Shown here piece after piece: positions 20,221 to 28,164 of a stretch of 32,363 bases of DNA; positions within the stretch are counted from its first letter, which is position 1, and each line of letters begins with the position of its first letter. The position numbers were made by a program, and so were the translations under genes. The DNA is from Candidatus Alcyoniella australis (lineage in GTDB: Bacteria > Lernaellota > Lernaellaia > JAVCCG01 > Alcyoniellaceae). Below the pieces are notes generated by a model, which worked only from the letters and a program-made list of their open reading frames with translations, was not told the origin of the DNA and did not search any database. The DNA is taken from assembly GCA_030765605.1 (NCBI GenBank), contig JAVCCG010000023.1:1-32363 (forward strand), read 5' to 3'.

Positions 20221-20541
20221 TTAGATGTTGCATACGAATTGGGATTTCAAATCACAGATTTCGTATAGGTTACGAAGCGCGTATAGTCGTTGAAATTGCT
20301 TGGTAATCGCGATTTGGCTCCATGCGATGTTCATATACTGCTTTCCCCTGTCGCGCAAGGTCTTGATTATTAAGAACAAAGTGCGATAGGTAAGCATACG
20401 ATCAAACATTCGCAACTTGGCGCGATTTCCCTGTAATTCCGCGCGAGTACGATAGGGCTTAGTTGATCGCATAGGTTGAGTTTTCGCAGGTTTGTAAGTT
20501 GCTGATTCTAATGCGAAATAATCGTATGGAAATTTTGGCAA
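20221..20541 (-). CDS. AT-rich hypothetical protein or gene fragment
   Basis: A 106-residue frame starting at TTG with no clear ribosome-binding site. It is basic and rich in Arg, Lys and Tyr (RTRAELQGNRAKLRMFDRM, QFQRLYALRNLYEICDLK). I do not recognise it. The C-terminal half faintly resembles the end of some transposases, but I cannot support that. It lies in an AT-rich patch beside the truncated lipoprotein and the repeat cluster, so it is more likely the remnant of an inserted element than a native gene. Confidence 0.25.
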   Translation of the reverse strand: MPKFPYDYFALESATYKPAKTQPMRSTKPYRTRAELQGNRAKLRMFDRMLTYRTLFLIIKTLRDRGKQYMNIAWSQIAITKQFQRLYALRNLYEICDLKSQFVCNI

Positions 20542-20689
20542 AACATTATGTCAACTACACGACTTCAGGCGCAAATTTCCTTTCGCCGTCCGAGATTTAG
20601 ATTTCAATGAGCACCACTATATTTTACCAGTGGAGGGGGAGGCGTGTCAAATCATTTTAGACAAGGCGAGCGAAATTTGGCGTTCCAAC
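20542..20689. other. Short intergenic stretch before the repeat cluster
   Basis: No gene, RNA or clear signal seen. It joins the AT-rich patch to the first dispersed repeat copy. Confidence 0.3.
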
Positions 20690-20786
20690 GTAGATTCTTC
20701 ACTTCGTTCAGAATGACAGCTAACGCTCTATATTCTTAATATCGTGTGTAATTTGTCATCCTGAGGCCCTGGGCCGAAGGATCTAC
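20690..20786. repeat. Dispersed hairpin repeat, inverted pair A
   Basis: Two copies of a roughly 30-base repeat of the type GTAGATCCTTCg...AGGATGAC lie head to head: 20690-20719 forward and 20754-20786 reverse. Each copy can also fold on itself: the first with ATTCT/AGAAT, the second with ATCCT/AGGAT plus an inner GGCCC/GGGCC. The first copy is followed by a 27-base tail (through 20746) repeated almost exactly at 23185-23213. Similar elements are scattered in many bacterial genomes (recall, not searched). Confidence 0.8.
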
Positions 20787-20834
20787 GTGCGCACGTGGAA
20801 TTTGTCTATAATGGACGATTGGTGGTTGTAGGGC

Positions 20835-20944
20835 GTAGACCCTTCACTTCGTTCAGGGTGACAGCCCGCGCGCGACCGACAGCGTTATATCGCCTTGTTA
20901 TCATACGACAAACCGTCATCCTGAGCCGCAGGCGAAGGATCTAC
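20835..20944. repeat. Dispersed hairpin repeat, inverted pair B
   Basis: Forward copy at 20835-20864 (inner stem ACCCT/AGGGT) and reverse copy at 20915-20944 (ATCCT/AGGAT with GCC/GGC). The reverse copy is a 29-of-30 inverted match to the copy at 23155-23184 on the other side of the STAND gene, making it the left boundary of that cassette. Confidence 0.8.
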
Positions 20945-20984
20945 GTACGGATGGTGAATTTGTTGTGAACTGGCGTAAAACGCC

Positions 20985-23024
20985 CTACAACATGCCGCGC
21001 ATGCGGTCGAGGTTGCGTTGTGCCCTCGCCACCTCTGCTTTGGCGCCGATCTGCTGATAGGCTTGAATCGCTTGTTCGACCAGCTTAATCGCCTCTTCAA
21101 TTCTTCCTTGGTCCTTTCGAACAAGACCGATGGCCTCGGTTGTTAATGCCTCGCCCGCCTTATCGCCGATCTCTCGCTTAATTTTCATGCTCTGCTGGTA
21201 TTGCTCCAGGGCGGCGTCCAAATCGCCGCGAAGCTGATGGATCCTGCCGATCTGGTGGAGGGATGAGGCGATGCCCGCCTTGTTGCCGATCTCGCGTTTA
21301 ATTTTGATGCTCCGCTGGTAGTGCTCCAGGGCGGCGTCCAAATCGCCGCGATCCTGATGGATCCTGCCGATCTGGTGGAGGACGGCAGCCTGCTCCATTT
21401 TCGCGCCCAACTCGTCGAATATCTCTTGCGCCTGCTGGTATTGCTCCAGGGCGGCGTCCAAATCGCCGCGCTTCTGATTGATTATGCCGATCTGGTGGAG
21501 GGCCACGGCTTCATCACGCTTGTCATCGGCCTTTTTGAAAATCTGCCGACATTCTTCGTGCATGCGGATGGCTTCCAGGTATTCGCCTTGGTTCTGTAGC
21601 ATGATTGCCAGATTGCCCAGAGCTGCCGCCCCACCTTTCCCCAAGCTACGCGCGCCGCGGACTAGGTCGGGAAGCATCTGCTGGACCGAGACCAGCCAAT
21701 CAGTGGGTACGATGCCCTGCTTTTGTGCGATGTACTCCGAGAGCATATCCGCATAGTTCCCGAGGAGCTGAAGCTGCTTTACATGGGACTCGGGATCGAG
21801 TTTGCGCTGTAGGGTCTGGCGAACCAAGGAGTGGAAGGCGTAGGTTTTAACAGCGGGATAGCGGGCAACAGATCCGTTCTCCAGCAGGCTACGCTGGTGC
21901 AATGAAAAAAGTAGCTCGTTGGCGTAATCGGTCTGAGGCTGGTCGTCTTTAATCAACACGGCCATAATCGCCCCGGCCTCGGACACGAACTCGCCCTTGA
22001 AAACCGAACAGGCCCGCAGCATGCGTAGCTCGTCCGCGGGCAGGTTGCGCAGGCTGAGATCGAGTGAGTCGTCAAGGCTGCGCTGGTTCTCTTGCTCGGT
22101 CTCGACGCGCGCCTGGGGAAGCAGGTCCAGCACCTGCTCTACGGCGTCCTGGGCGTCAAGGGGCGACCTAGCGAGGAAACCACCGATCAGCCTGCACGAC
22201 AACGGATGGTCGGCCAGCTTGGTCGCAATGCCGTCTAGCTGCTCGTCGCTGTAATCCTGTTGGCGATCACCCAGGGCGGAACAGAGGATGTCGATGGCAG
22301 TCTGCCGCTCAGGGCTTACGACCTTGATTGTCTTCTCATCATCCAGACCGACCGGATGTCTGCGCGAGGTGAACATTAGTAAAGTGTTGCTGCCGATGCG
22401 AGAGAGGTAATCCTTCAGGGCGATTGCGGCCTGGTCTTGATTGTCAATCGCGGCAAGCACGGTCTCAAAATTGTCCAGAATCAGCAGGCGGCGGCCATTG
22501 GCCAGGCTGTTCAACACGTCCGCTTTAAGCTCTTTTTCGGAAAGCCCCTCGATAGCTGGTTTGCCCAGGAGCCGCTTGCCGATCTCATTGAGGAAATTTT
22601 GCAGCGTTATATCTGTCTTGAAGCTGAAGCCCCAGACAGCGTCGAAACGATCCTTGACGCGTTCAGCAGCCTTGCACGCCAGCACCGACTTGCCGATACC
22701 GCCCATGCCCAGCAGGGTGAGCACGCGATGCTCTTGCAGCAGCGCCTCGATTGCGTCCAGTTCCTTTTCCCGGCCGTGGAACGAGGAGGGGGCGTAGATG
22801 GCGGAAAGGTCGAAGGTGGTGGAAACTTCAATCGGTTTTGGTTTATACGTCAATAATGTATCAATTTTACCCTCAAGTCTCTTTTGGTGTCTGAGAGTAA
22901 TAATTACGGATTTTAAACCAACACAAACGCCATAAATTCCTAATAACCCTATTAGACCGCCTGCGATAGTGATGACGATTTGTACAGCATTATTTAATTG
23001 ATTAAACCATTCGATCCAACCCAT
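20985..23024 (-). CDS. Membrane-anchored STAND NTPase with TPR sensor
   Basis: A 679-residue protein. An N-terminal hydrophobic segment (about 12-40, VQIVITIAGGLIGLLGIYGVCVG) is followed by a short linker and an NB-ARC/STAND module: FHGREKELDAIEALL, Walker A GMGGIGKS (about 106-113), Walker B RRLLILDNFE (about 179-186), TSRRHP sensor, a DHPLSCRLIGGF helix, and winged-helix-like sequence to about 430. The C-terminus (about 465-679) is at least five 40-residue TPRs, such as VLHQIGRIHQDRGDLDAALEHYQRSIKI. Family proteins oligomerise upon ligand sensing; several bacterial ones are antiphage systems with N-terminal effectors. Here the effector could be the membrane helix, which is inference. ATG 23024 has GGGGAGGTC at good spacing. 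It stands alone, divergent from an acyltransferase, bounded by inverted repeats. Confidence 0.85.
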   Translation of the reverse strand: MGWIEWFNQLNNAVQIVITIAGGLIGLLGIYGVCVGLKSVIITLRHQKRLEGKIDTLLTYKPKPIEVSTTFDLSAIYAPSSFHGREKELDAIEALLQEHRVLTLLGMGGIGKSVLACKAAERVKDRFDAVWGFSFKTDITLQNFLNEIGKRLLGKPAIEGLSEKELKADVLNSLANGRRLLILDNFETVLAAIDNQDQAAIALKDYLSRIGSNTLLMFTSRRHPVGLDDEKTIKVVSPERQTAIDILCSALGDRQQDYSDEQLDGIATKLADHPLSCRLIGGFLARSPLDAQDAVEQVLDLLPQARVETEQENQRSLDDSLDLSLRNLPADELRMLRACSVFKGEFVSEAGAIMAVLIKDDQPQTDYANELLFSLHQRSLLENGSVARYPAVKTYAFHSLVRQTLQRKLDPESHVKQLQLLGNYADMLSEYIAQKQGIVPTDWLVSVQQMLPDLVRGARSLGKGGAAALGNLAIMLQNQGEYLEAIRMHEECRQIFKKADDKRDEAVALHQIGIINQKRGDLDAALEQYQQAQEIFDELGAKMEQAAVLHQIGRIHQDRGDLDAALEHYQRSIKIKREIGNKAGIASSLHQIGRIHQLRGDLDAALEQYQQSMKIKREIGDKAGEALTTEAIGLVRKDQGRIEEAIKLVEQAIQAYQQIGAKAEVARAQRNLDRMRGML
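21180..21540 (-). repeat. Three 120-base tandem repeats encoding TPRs
   Basis: Within the STAND gene, a block beginning CTGGTA.TGCTCCAGGGCG and running through the GGCGTCCAAATCGCCGCG core recurs near 21195, 21315 and 21435. The 120-base period equals one 40-residue TPR. The copies are nearly identical at DNA level, implying recent duplication or gene conversion. Confidence 0.85.
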
Positions 23025-23154
23025 AAAGACCTCCCCTAAATCTCAATAGAATATATTCCCCGTATGGTCAAGTTATTCTGTGGAAAAGAGAAAAAAAGAG
23101 CAAGACCGGCAGGCGGGAGTCGGTGCTGATACATGCACGATGTGGCAATAGGAA

Positions 23155-23213
23155 GTAGATCCTTCGCCTGTGGCTCAGGATGACAGCTAATGCTCTATAT
23201 TCTTAATATCGTG
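23155..23213 (+). repeat. Dispersed repeat copy 5 with shared tail
   Basis: 23155-23184 is the forward hairpin repeat (ATCCT/AGGAT, GCC-TGT-GGC). 23185-23213 carries the same tail (GCTAATGCTCTATATTC...) that follows copy 1 at 20720-20746. It thus pairs as an inverted repeat with 20915-20944 and as a direct repeat with 20690-20746, bracketing the STAND gene. Confidence 0.85.
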
Positions 23214-23222
23214 CGCCCCTTA

Positions 23223-23249
23223 TTGAAAAGTGACCGATTGCAGTATAAT
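23223..23249 (+). promoter_or_regulatory. Candidate promoter of the condensation-domain gene
   Basis: TTGAAA (23223-23228) and a perfect TATAAT (23244-23249), 15 bases apart, which is shorter than usual. Transcription would begin near 23256, the proposed ATG itself, suggesting a leaderless or nearly leaderless mRNA. The box lies just outside the repeat. Confidence 0.45.
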
Positions 23250-23255
23250 GGCGAG

Positions 23256-24644
23256 ATGTCTACCAAACCCGGCCCAACCATTCTCGATGTACCTTCCGAG
23301 ACCATTTACGCGTGGGAGCAAGAGGGGTTTACAAAGACCAACTACGCTTGCTTCCATTTTCAGGGCCCGTGCGATGTCGAGGCGCTGGACAGTGCGCTTG
23401 CCCAGGCTCAATCCGCCTGGCCGAACTTTCACGCGAACCTGATCCCCACGCGGTTCGGGCTTTACAGGAGGCTCGCCTGGCACGTCCGGGAGCAGCCCGC
23501 GAAGCTCGAGGTGCGGGATTTCACCGCGCTGGAGAATCCGCCCGAGGACATGGAGGCCTGGATCCACCCGCAGATGTTGCCCGAGGTCGATCATCTGCTC
23601 GACCTGCAGCAGGAATACCCGGTCAAGTTCATCCTATTCCTCCTGCCCCGGCAGCAATGCTGCCTGGCCATGGTCGTGCATCATGTGGTCACGGACGGCG
23701 GAGGAGTTTTCGACTTCATGCGGGATCTGTTCGGCATCTATCACCAAATGATCAAGGGCTCGGCGCCCGATTGGGCACAGGTGTCGGGGATGCACTCCCA
23801 GGCAGGTGCCGTCACGCCCGTTGTGCCGGTTTCCGGATGGCGATTTGTGCGCGACCTGCTGGCCGAGTGGCGCAAGTACCCCATGTGGCAGGCGGTGCGC
23901 GTGGCCAGCGACCCTGGTGGCGGGCACGGCCGCAACATGATCCGCCACATCATCTCGGATCAGGATCTGCAAAAGGCCCTACGGGAACGGGCCAGGCGCG
24001 AAGGCGGCACGCTGTCGGACCTGGTGATGGCCGCGTCAAAGCTGGCGATCCAGGAGTTCAACGGCTCGCGGAACGCGCCGAGCGAGATCATGTATCACGG
24101 CCTGGCCGTCAACCAGCGGCTGCGGGTGGCACAGTCCGATGCCGCGATCCTGGGCAATCCGATGTCGGTAATTACGATCCCCAGCAACTCGGCCGACAGG
24201 CGCGATCCCGAGACGCTGCTGCGATATTTGGTCGCCTGCCGCAAGCGCAAACTCGACGCGGGCCACGACCTTAAAATATCCGGGCTAAGCCGAAAGCTGA
24301 CCATGATCTGCCGAATTTTGCCCATCGGTATTCGGTACCAATTCCTGCGGCTCCTGGTGGAACAGAAGCTCTCCTATTTCCTGACCAACGTGGGCGTGGT
24401 CTGGCCGGAGATGAAGGACGGCAGGCCCACCGGGCAGACGGCGATCAAGCGCGTCGGCGACATGGAGCTGATCGATATCCACTCGAGCATCGGCGCAACC
24501 AAAAAGACCGGGAACGCCCTGATCCTCAGGACGATTTACGGAAAACTGTATTTCATCTTCGCTTTGGGAAAACACCTGATCTCGGAGGATGACGCCCAGG
24601 AGTTCTCGAGCCTGGTGGTGAAGAAGACCATCGGCTACCTGTAA
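23256..24644 (+). CDS. Condensation-domain-like acyltransferase
   Basis: A 462-residue protein of the CoA-dependent acyltransferase superfamily (NRPS condensation, PapA, WS/DGAT relatives). The active-site motif HHVVTDGG is at residues 142-149 (HHxxxDG), between KFILFLLPRQQCCLAMVV and a helical FDFMRDLFGIYHQM. The C-terminal half contains YHGLAVNQRLR and LGNPMSVITIPSN, which fit the second half of the fold. There are no carrier-protein or adenylation domains, so it is a free-standing acyl- or ester-forming enzyme; substrates are unknown. ATG 23256 was chosen because family sequence begins soon after; the upstream in-frame ATG 23190 lies inside a dispersed repeat and adds 22 non-family residues. 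No biosynthetic cluster surrounds it. Confidence 0.75.
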   Translation: MSTKPGPTILDVPSETIYAWEQEGFTKTNYACFHFQGPCDVEALDSALAQAQSAWPNFHANLIPTRFGLYRRLAWHVREQPAKLEVRDFTALENPPEDMEAWIHPQMLPEVDHLLDLQQEYPVKFILFLLPRQQCCLAMVVHHVVTDGGGVFDFMRDLFGIYHQMIKGSAPDWAQVSGMHSQAGAVTPVVPVSGWRFVRDLLAEWRKYPMWQAVRVASDPGGGHGRNMIRHIISDQDLQKALRERARREGGTLSDLVMAASKLAIQEFNGSRNAPSEIMYHGLAVNQRLRVAQSDAAILGNPMSVITIPSNSADRRDPETLLRYLVACRKRKLDAGHDLKISGLSRKLTMICRILPIGIRYQFLRLLVEQKLSYFLTNVGVVWPEMKDGRPTGQTAIKRVGDMELIDIHSSIGATKKTGNALILRTIYGKLYFIFALGKHLISEDDAQEFSSLVVKKTIGYL

Positions 24645-24693
24645 GGGTCCGTAATCGCGAACTCGTTTCAAAATCTTCGTTTACCTAGATGCT

Positions 24694-24723
24694 AAAAAAA
24701 GGGCCGAGGCACTGCCCCGGCCC
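24694..24723 (-). terminator. Intrinsic terminator after the outer-membrane barrel gene
   Basis: A GC stem (GGGCCG.GGC with one mismatch, 24701-24723) is followed on the minus strand by seven T (24700-24694), 72 bases past the stop of the barrel gene. It sits between convergent genes; the plus side lacks a T run. Confidence 0.8.
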
Positions 24724-24794
24724 TGGTAATTGTCAATAGTTAACTTGCTCGACCGCCTGGTGTTTGCGCGAGTTTTGCGGCGGCTTGAAGCCGG

Positions 24795-25925
24795 CTAGAA
24801 GGATTCGCCGATCATGAAGTACGGGAATACGCCCCAGGGGCTTACGCCTAGATCGAGGCGCAAGTTGATCCGCTCGTCCGGGTCCAGGGCAAAGCGCACC
24901 CCTGCTCCCGCAGCGTACTTGACCAGCTCCAGCTCGTAGTTCTGTAGGGAGTCCGAGACGTCTCCCGCCGCAACGAAGGTAGCGCCGGAGAAGCGCCAGT
25001 AGATGGGAAAGCGATATTCGACCTGGCCACGGATCAGCATCCGGTCGTTGAAGCGACCGGCGTAAATCCCGCGGATGCCCTGCATGTCCGTGCGCTCGTT
25101 AAACGGCACGCCCCCGCTTAGCCAGGTGGCGTAGGCCTGCACTGCCAGCACGTGCATCCCGCCCAGGCCGATATAGCGCCGCAGGTCGATCACGTAGGCC
25201 TGGTAGTCGAAGTCCGAGCCCAAAGCCTCCTCGTAAAAGCAGGCATTGAACTGGTACCACCCGCCGCGCAGGGGAAAAAATGTGTTGTCGCGCGAATCCA
25301 AGTCCACGGCCGGGCCCAGTCCCGAGCGCAGGCCCCCGCGCGATCCGGCGAGCTTGCGTTGGTCGAGCAGCATTTCGGGCTCGCGCTGGATCACGCTGGA
25401 GCGTTTGAGGTCGTACCAGACGCCCAGACGGAAACTGCGCCAAACGCGGCGCATAACCCAGGGCTGAACCATGGCGCTCTGGGCCACGAAACTCTCTTCG
25501 GAGTCCTCATCCGAGTCGTTGCCGTTGCCGAAGAACGAGTCGGGCATCTTGCTGTAGGCGCAGACGAGCTTGATCTCCCAGTTCTCGCCGTCGAGGTACA
25601 CGTCGGGGACCACGGTCAGCAGCGCCTGATTCTTCAGGGTGTACATGGCAAAAGCTTGGAGCGTATCCGGCCGCGAATCGCGGGGCTGGTGCGGGTCGCG
25701 CATGGTCAGGATCAGCGCGCCTCCCGCTCCGAAGCTGGTCTCCGGCGTGTACAGCGCCACGGGAAAGAGGTTTAGGCCGTAGGGATCGGGATTGAGCAAG
25801 TCCCGCAGCTGCTCCTCGTAGCCCCAGTCTTCGGCCGACGGCTGTTCGTCGGCCCGCGCCGCTGCAGGCGCGAACAGCACAACGACCAATAGGCAGGCCA
25901 AGGTTCCAATGCTCAGATCATTCAC
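24795..25925 (-). CDS. Outer-membrane beta-barrel of the Omp85 surface-antigen type, no POTRA
   Basis: A 376-residue protein with signal peptide (about 1-25, ending AARA). Alternating aromatic/hydrophobic strands follow throughout, with a terminal Phe (YFMIGESF) as in outer-membrane barrels recognised by BamA. The C-terminal half looks like the Bac_surface_Ag (BamA/TamA) barrel: SRDNTFFPLRGGWYQF, MQGIRGIYAGRFNDRMLIRGQVEYRFPI and FVAAGDVSD. The RG.Y/GRF element corresponds to the lid-loop region. Only about 60 residues precede the barrel, so no POTRA domains are present. It may be a stand-alone pore or the barrel of a surface protein. An acidic loop (NGNDSDEDSEES, about 135-147) probably faces the exterior. 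The ribosome-binding site is weak. Confidence 0.78.
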   Translation of the reverse strand: MNDLSIGTLACLLVVVLFAPAAARADEQPSAEDWGYEEQLRDLLNPDPYGLNLFPVALYTPETSFGAGGALILTMRDPHQPRDSRPDTLQAFAMYTLKNQALLTVVPDVYLDGENWEIKLVCAYSKMPDSFFGNGNDSDEDSEESFVAQSAMVQPWVMRRVWRSFRLGVWYDLKRSSVIQREPEMLLDQRKLAGSRGGLRSGLGPAVDLDSRDNTFFPLRGGWYQFNACFYEEALGSDFDYQAYVIDLRRYIGLGGMHVLAVQAYATWLSGGVPFNERTDMQGIRGIYAGRFNDRMLIRGQVEYRFPIYWRFSGATFVAAGDVSDSLQNYELELVKYAAGAGVRFALDPDERINLRLDLGVSPWGVFPYFMIGESF

Positions 25926-25956
25926 GGGGATCAGCTTGGCACAATTTCCGCTGAAC

Positions 25957-26038
25957 GATCAATGTTTGAAATAGGTCGCGCTGAAGATCGGTCCCACGGC
26001 TTTAGCGGACTGCTGACCCTCTGCAATATCGCCAGCCG
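25957..26038 (-). pseudogene. Remnant of a second copy of the methyltransferase gene
   Basis: 25957-26000 matches the 3' end of the intact methyltransferase gene (28163-28206) at 42 of 44 bases and encodes AVGPIFSATYFKH-stop. 26021-26038 matches an internal part (28354-28371) at 17 of 18 bases, encoding RLAILQ. The 140-odd bases that separate these parts in the intact gene are mostly missing, and the two parts are in different frames. It is therefore a decayed, internally deleted paralogue. The rest of 25926-26123 shows no gene. Confidence 0.82.
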
Positions 26039-26183
26039 TTGTTCGATGTTTGCAAGGATCTACATTCGTATAGCGCAAGTATAAGTCTTATCAGCAAATA
26101 AGCAGCTACTTCACATCGGTGGTATGCTGTTTTATAAGCAGTACCGTATTAACCCGTGGCGTAAATGGAAAGCATCAAGGCTG

Positions 26184-28148
26184 ATGGGTATCACAACTGA
26201 TTTTGTTGTCATTATTATTGCCGCCCTGATCGGTGGTCTGGTTGCCCGAAAATTAAGGCAACCTCTGATTATCGGATACATTTTTGCCGGCATCGCAATC
26301 GGGCCGTACACTGGCGGCGTAACCGTCTCAGATGTTCATCAGATCGAACTCCTGGCGGAGATCGGCGTGGCGCTGCTGCTTTTCGCCCTGGGGCTTGAGT
26401 TCTCCTTCAAGAAATTAAGGCCGGTCCGCTACGTTGCCCTGCTCGGAACGCCCATCCAAATAGGCCTGATTCTCGGATACGGATACCTGATCGGGGGTTT
26501 CCTCGGACTGGGAAGCGGAGAGCGTATTTGGCTCGGAGCGATGCTCTCGCTTTCCAGTACGATGGTTCTTCTCCGATCGTTAATGAATCAGGGATGGATG
26601 GGGACTCTCTCCAGCCGCGTTATGATCGGCATGCTGATTGTGCAGGACCTTGCAATCGTACCGATGATGATCGTTCTGCCCCAGCTGAATCAGCTCTCCA
26701 TCGGCATCGGGCTGTTACTGATCGATGCCATCAAGGCGATTGTGTTCATCGCCGTAATGGTCGTCCTGGGAACCAAAGCCCTGCCCTGGGCGATGAAGCA
26801 AATCGCCCGCTGGAAATCACGAGAGCTATTTCTGCTGGCAATTACTGCGATCGGCCTCGGGATCGGCTATGCCACCTACCGCATCGGTCTGCCCTTCGCT
26901 TTCGGCGCTTTCGTCGCGGGCATGGTTCTCAGCGAGTCTGATTTCGGCCACCAGGCCCTGAGTGAGATCATTCCCGTACGCGATCTGTTCGGTTTGCTTT
27001 TCTTTACATCGGTGGGCATGTTGCTCGATCCGGCCTTTCTTTTCGATAATCTCTCAACGGTGTTGCTGCTTGTCATACTCGTCACGGTGGGAAAGGGATC
27101 TGTTTTCGCCCTTGTCACCCGCCTGTTCGGCTATGGCAATGTAGTTCCATTGGCAGCGGGATTGGGCATGTTCCAGATCGGTGAGTTTTCTTTTGTTCTG
27201 GCCCGTCTCGGTGTATCGAGCAACTCAATAAGTCAAGAACTATACTCGCTGATTCTCTCCACTGCCGTTTTGACGATGATTATGACCCCGTTTATCTCCA
27301 GTCAGACGACTCGAATCTATTCCCTCAGAAAACGATCGTTTCAACAGGAGCCTCCACAGACAACGAACCTGCCCGCAGACCGCCTGAAAGATCATGTCAT
27401 CATCGCCGGAGCGGGCCGTGTAGGCCTCAACGTGGCGCGGGTTTTGAAAAAGCTTGACCTGCCTTTCGTTGTCATTGAATTGGATCACCAGCGAGTGGAG
27501 GAAATCAAACAGGAGAACATTCCCGTGGTTTTCGGAGATGCTGCACAGCCGGTCGTCCTGGATGCCGCCAATTTGCAGGGGGCCAAATTGCTTCAGGTGA
27601 CGCTTCCGGGAATCGCTGACGTCCGTAATATCGTGAGGCTGGCGGCGGAGAAAAACCCTTCGCTCCCGATTGTCGCCAGGGTGAAAAATGTAGAGGAAAT
27701 GGAAATGTTAAACGGTCTCGGCGTTCACGAGGTGGTTCAACCCGAATTCGAAGCCGGGTTGGAAATGACGCGACAAGCCTTGCTTCAAATGCAGGTTGCT
27801 CCCTCGGACGTATTTCAGTATGCCGACGCCGTCCGCCGCGATTTCTACTCCTCGTTGTATCAGAAATTGGATTATCGCCTGCTCTCACAGTTCCAATCTG
27901 CAGAGGGGGCGTTTAAACTGGAGTGGACGGAAATCACGGCGCACAGCACGTTGGCGGGCAAAACCATTGGCGAGATGGAAATCAGGCGCCAGACAGGTGT
28001 CTCCGTTGTTGGAGTGCTGCGAAACGGCGACTTGGCGCCGAATCCCGACGCGGACTTCAGCCTGATGGCCGGCGATATTGTGGCCGTTATCGGCAAGCCG
28101 GAACAGCAGAAGCAGTTCCGCGACAACATGCTGAACATTAAAAGTTAA
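26184..28148 (+). CDS. CPA2 cation/proton antiporter, KefB/KefC type, with RCK domain
   Basis: A 654-residue inner-membrane protein. About 12-13 helices (residues 5-385) form a Na/H-exchanger fold: [46 protein letters not shown] and [15 protein letters not shown] are typical of CPA2. A cytoplasmic TrkA-N domain follows ([18 protein letters not shown], a GxGxxG nucleotide site, then [13 protein letters not shown] and VFGDAAQP). A TrkA-C domain closes the protein ([27 protein letters not shown]). It exports K+ or Na+ in exchange for H+, gated by nucleotide. ATG 26184 fits the family start; ATG 26124 would add 20 basic residues. Codon use looks less GC-biased than its neighbours. The gene lies between a methyltransferase and that gene's decayed copy, suggesting insertion. 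Confidence 0.92.
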   Translation: MGITTDFVVIIIAALIGGLVARKLRQPLIIGYIFAGIAIGPYTGGVTVSDVHQIELLAEIGVALLLFALGLEFSFKKLRPVRYVALLGTPIQIGLILGYGYLIGGFLGLGSGERIWLGAMLSLSSTMVLLRSLMNQGWMGTLSSRVMIGMLIVQDLAIVPMMIVLPQLNQLSIGIGLLLIDAIKAIVFIAVMVVLGTKALPWAMKQIARWKSRELFLLAITAIGLGIGYATYRIGLPFAFGAFVAGMVLSESDFGHQALSEIIPVRDLFGLLFFTSVGMLLDPAFLFDNLSTVLLLVILVTVGKGSVFALVTRLFGYGNVVPLAAGLGMFQIGEFSFVLARLGVSSNSISQELYSLILSTAVLTMIMTPFISSQTTRIYSLRKRSFQQEPPQTTNLPADRLKDHVIIAGAGRVGLNVARVLKKLDLPFVVIELDHQRVEEIKQENIPVVFGDAAQPVVLDAANLQGAKLLQVTLPGIADVRNIVRLAAEKNPSLPIVARVKNVEEMEMLNGLGVHEVVQPEFEAGLEMTRQALLQMQVAPSDVFQYADAVRRDFYSSLYQKLDYRLLSQFQSAEGAFKLEWTEITAHSTLAGKTIGEMEIRRQTGVSVVGVLRNGDLAPNPDADFSLMAGDIVAVIGKPEQQKQFRDNMLNIKS

Positions 28149-28164
28149 ATCCGCCTTCAGCAGA

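Noticed and set aside
21180-21540. CRISPR-like array
   Set aside because: The 120-base repeats are in-frame TPR codons within one protein, without spacers.
23190-23255. Upstream ATG 23190 as start of the acyltransferase
   Set aside because: It lies inside the dispersed repeat tail and upstream of the TATAAT box, and adds residues outside the family.
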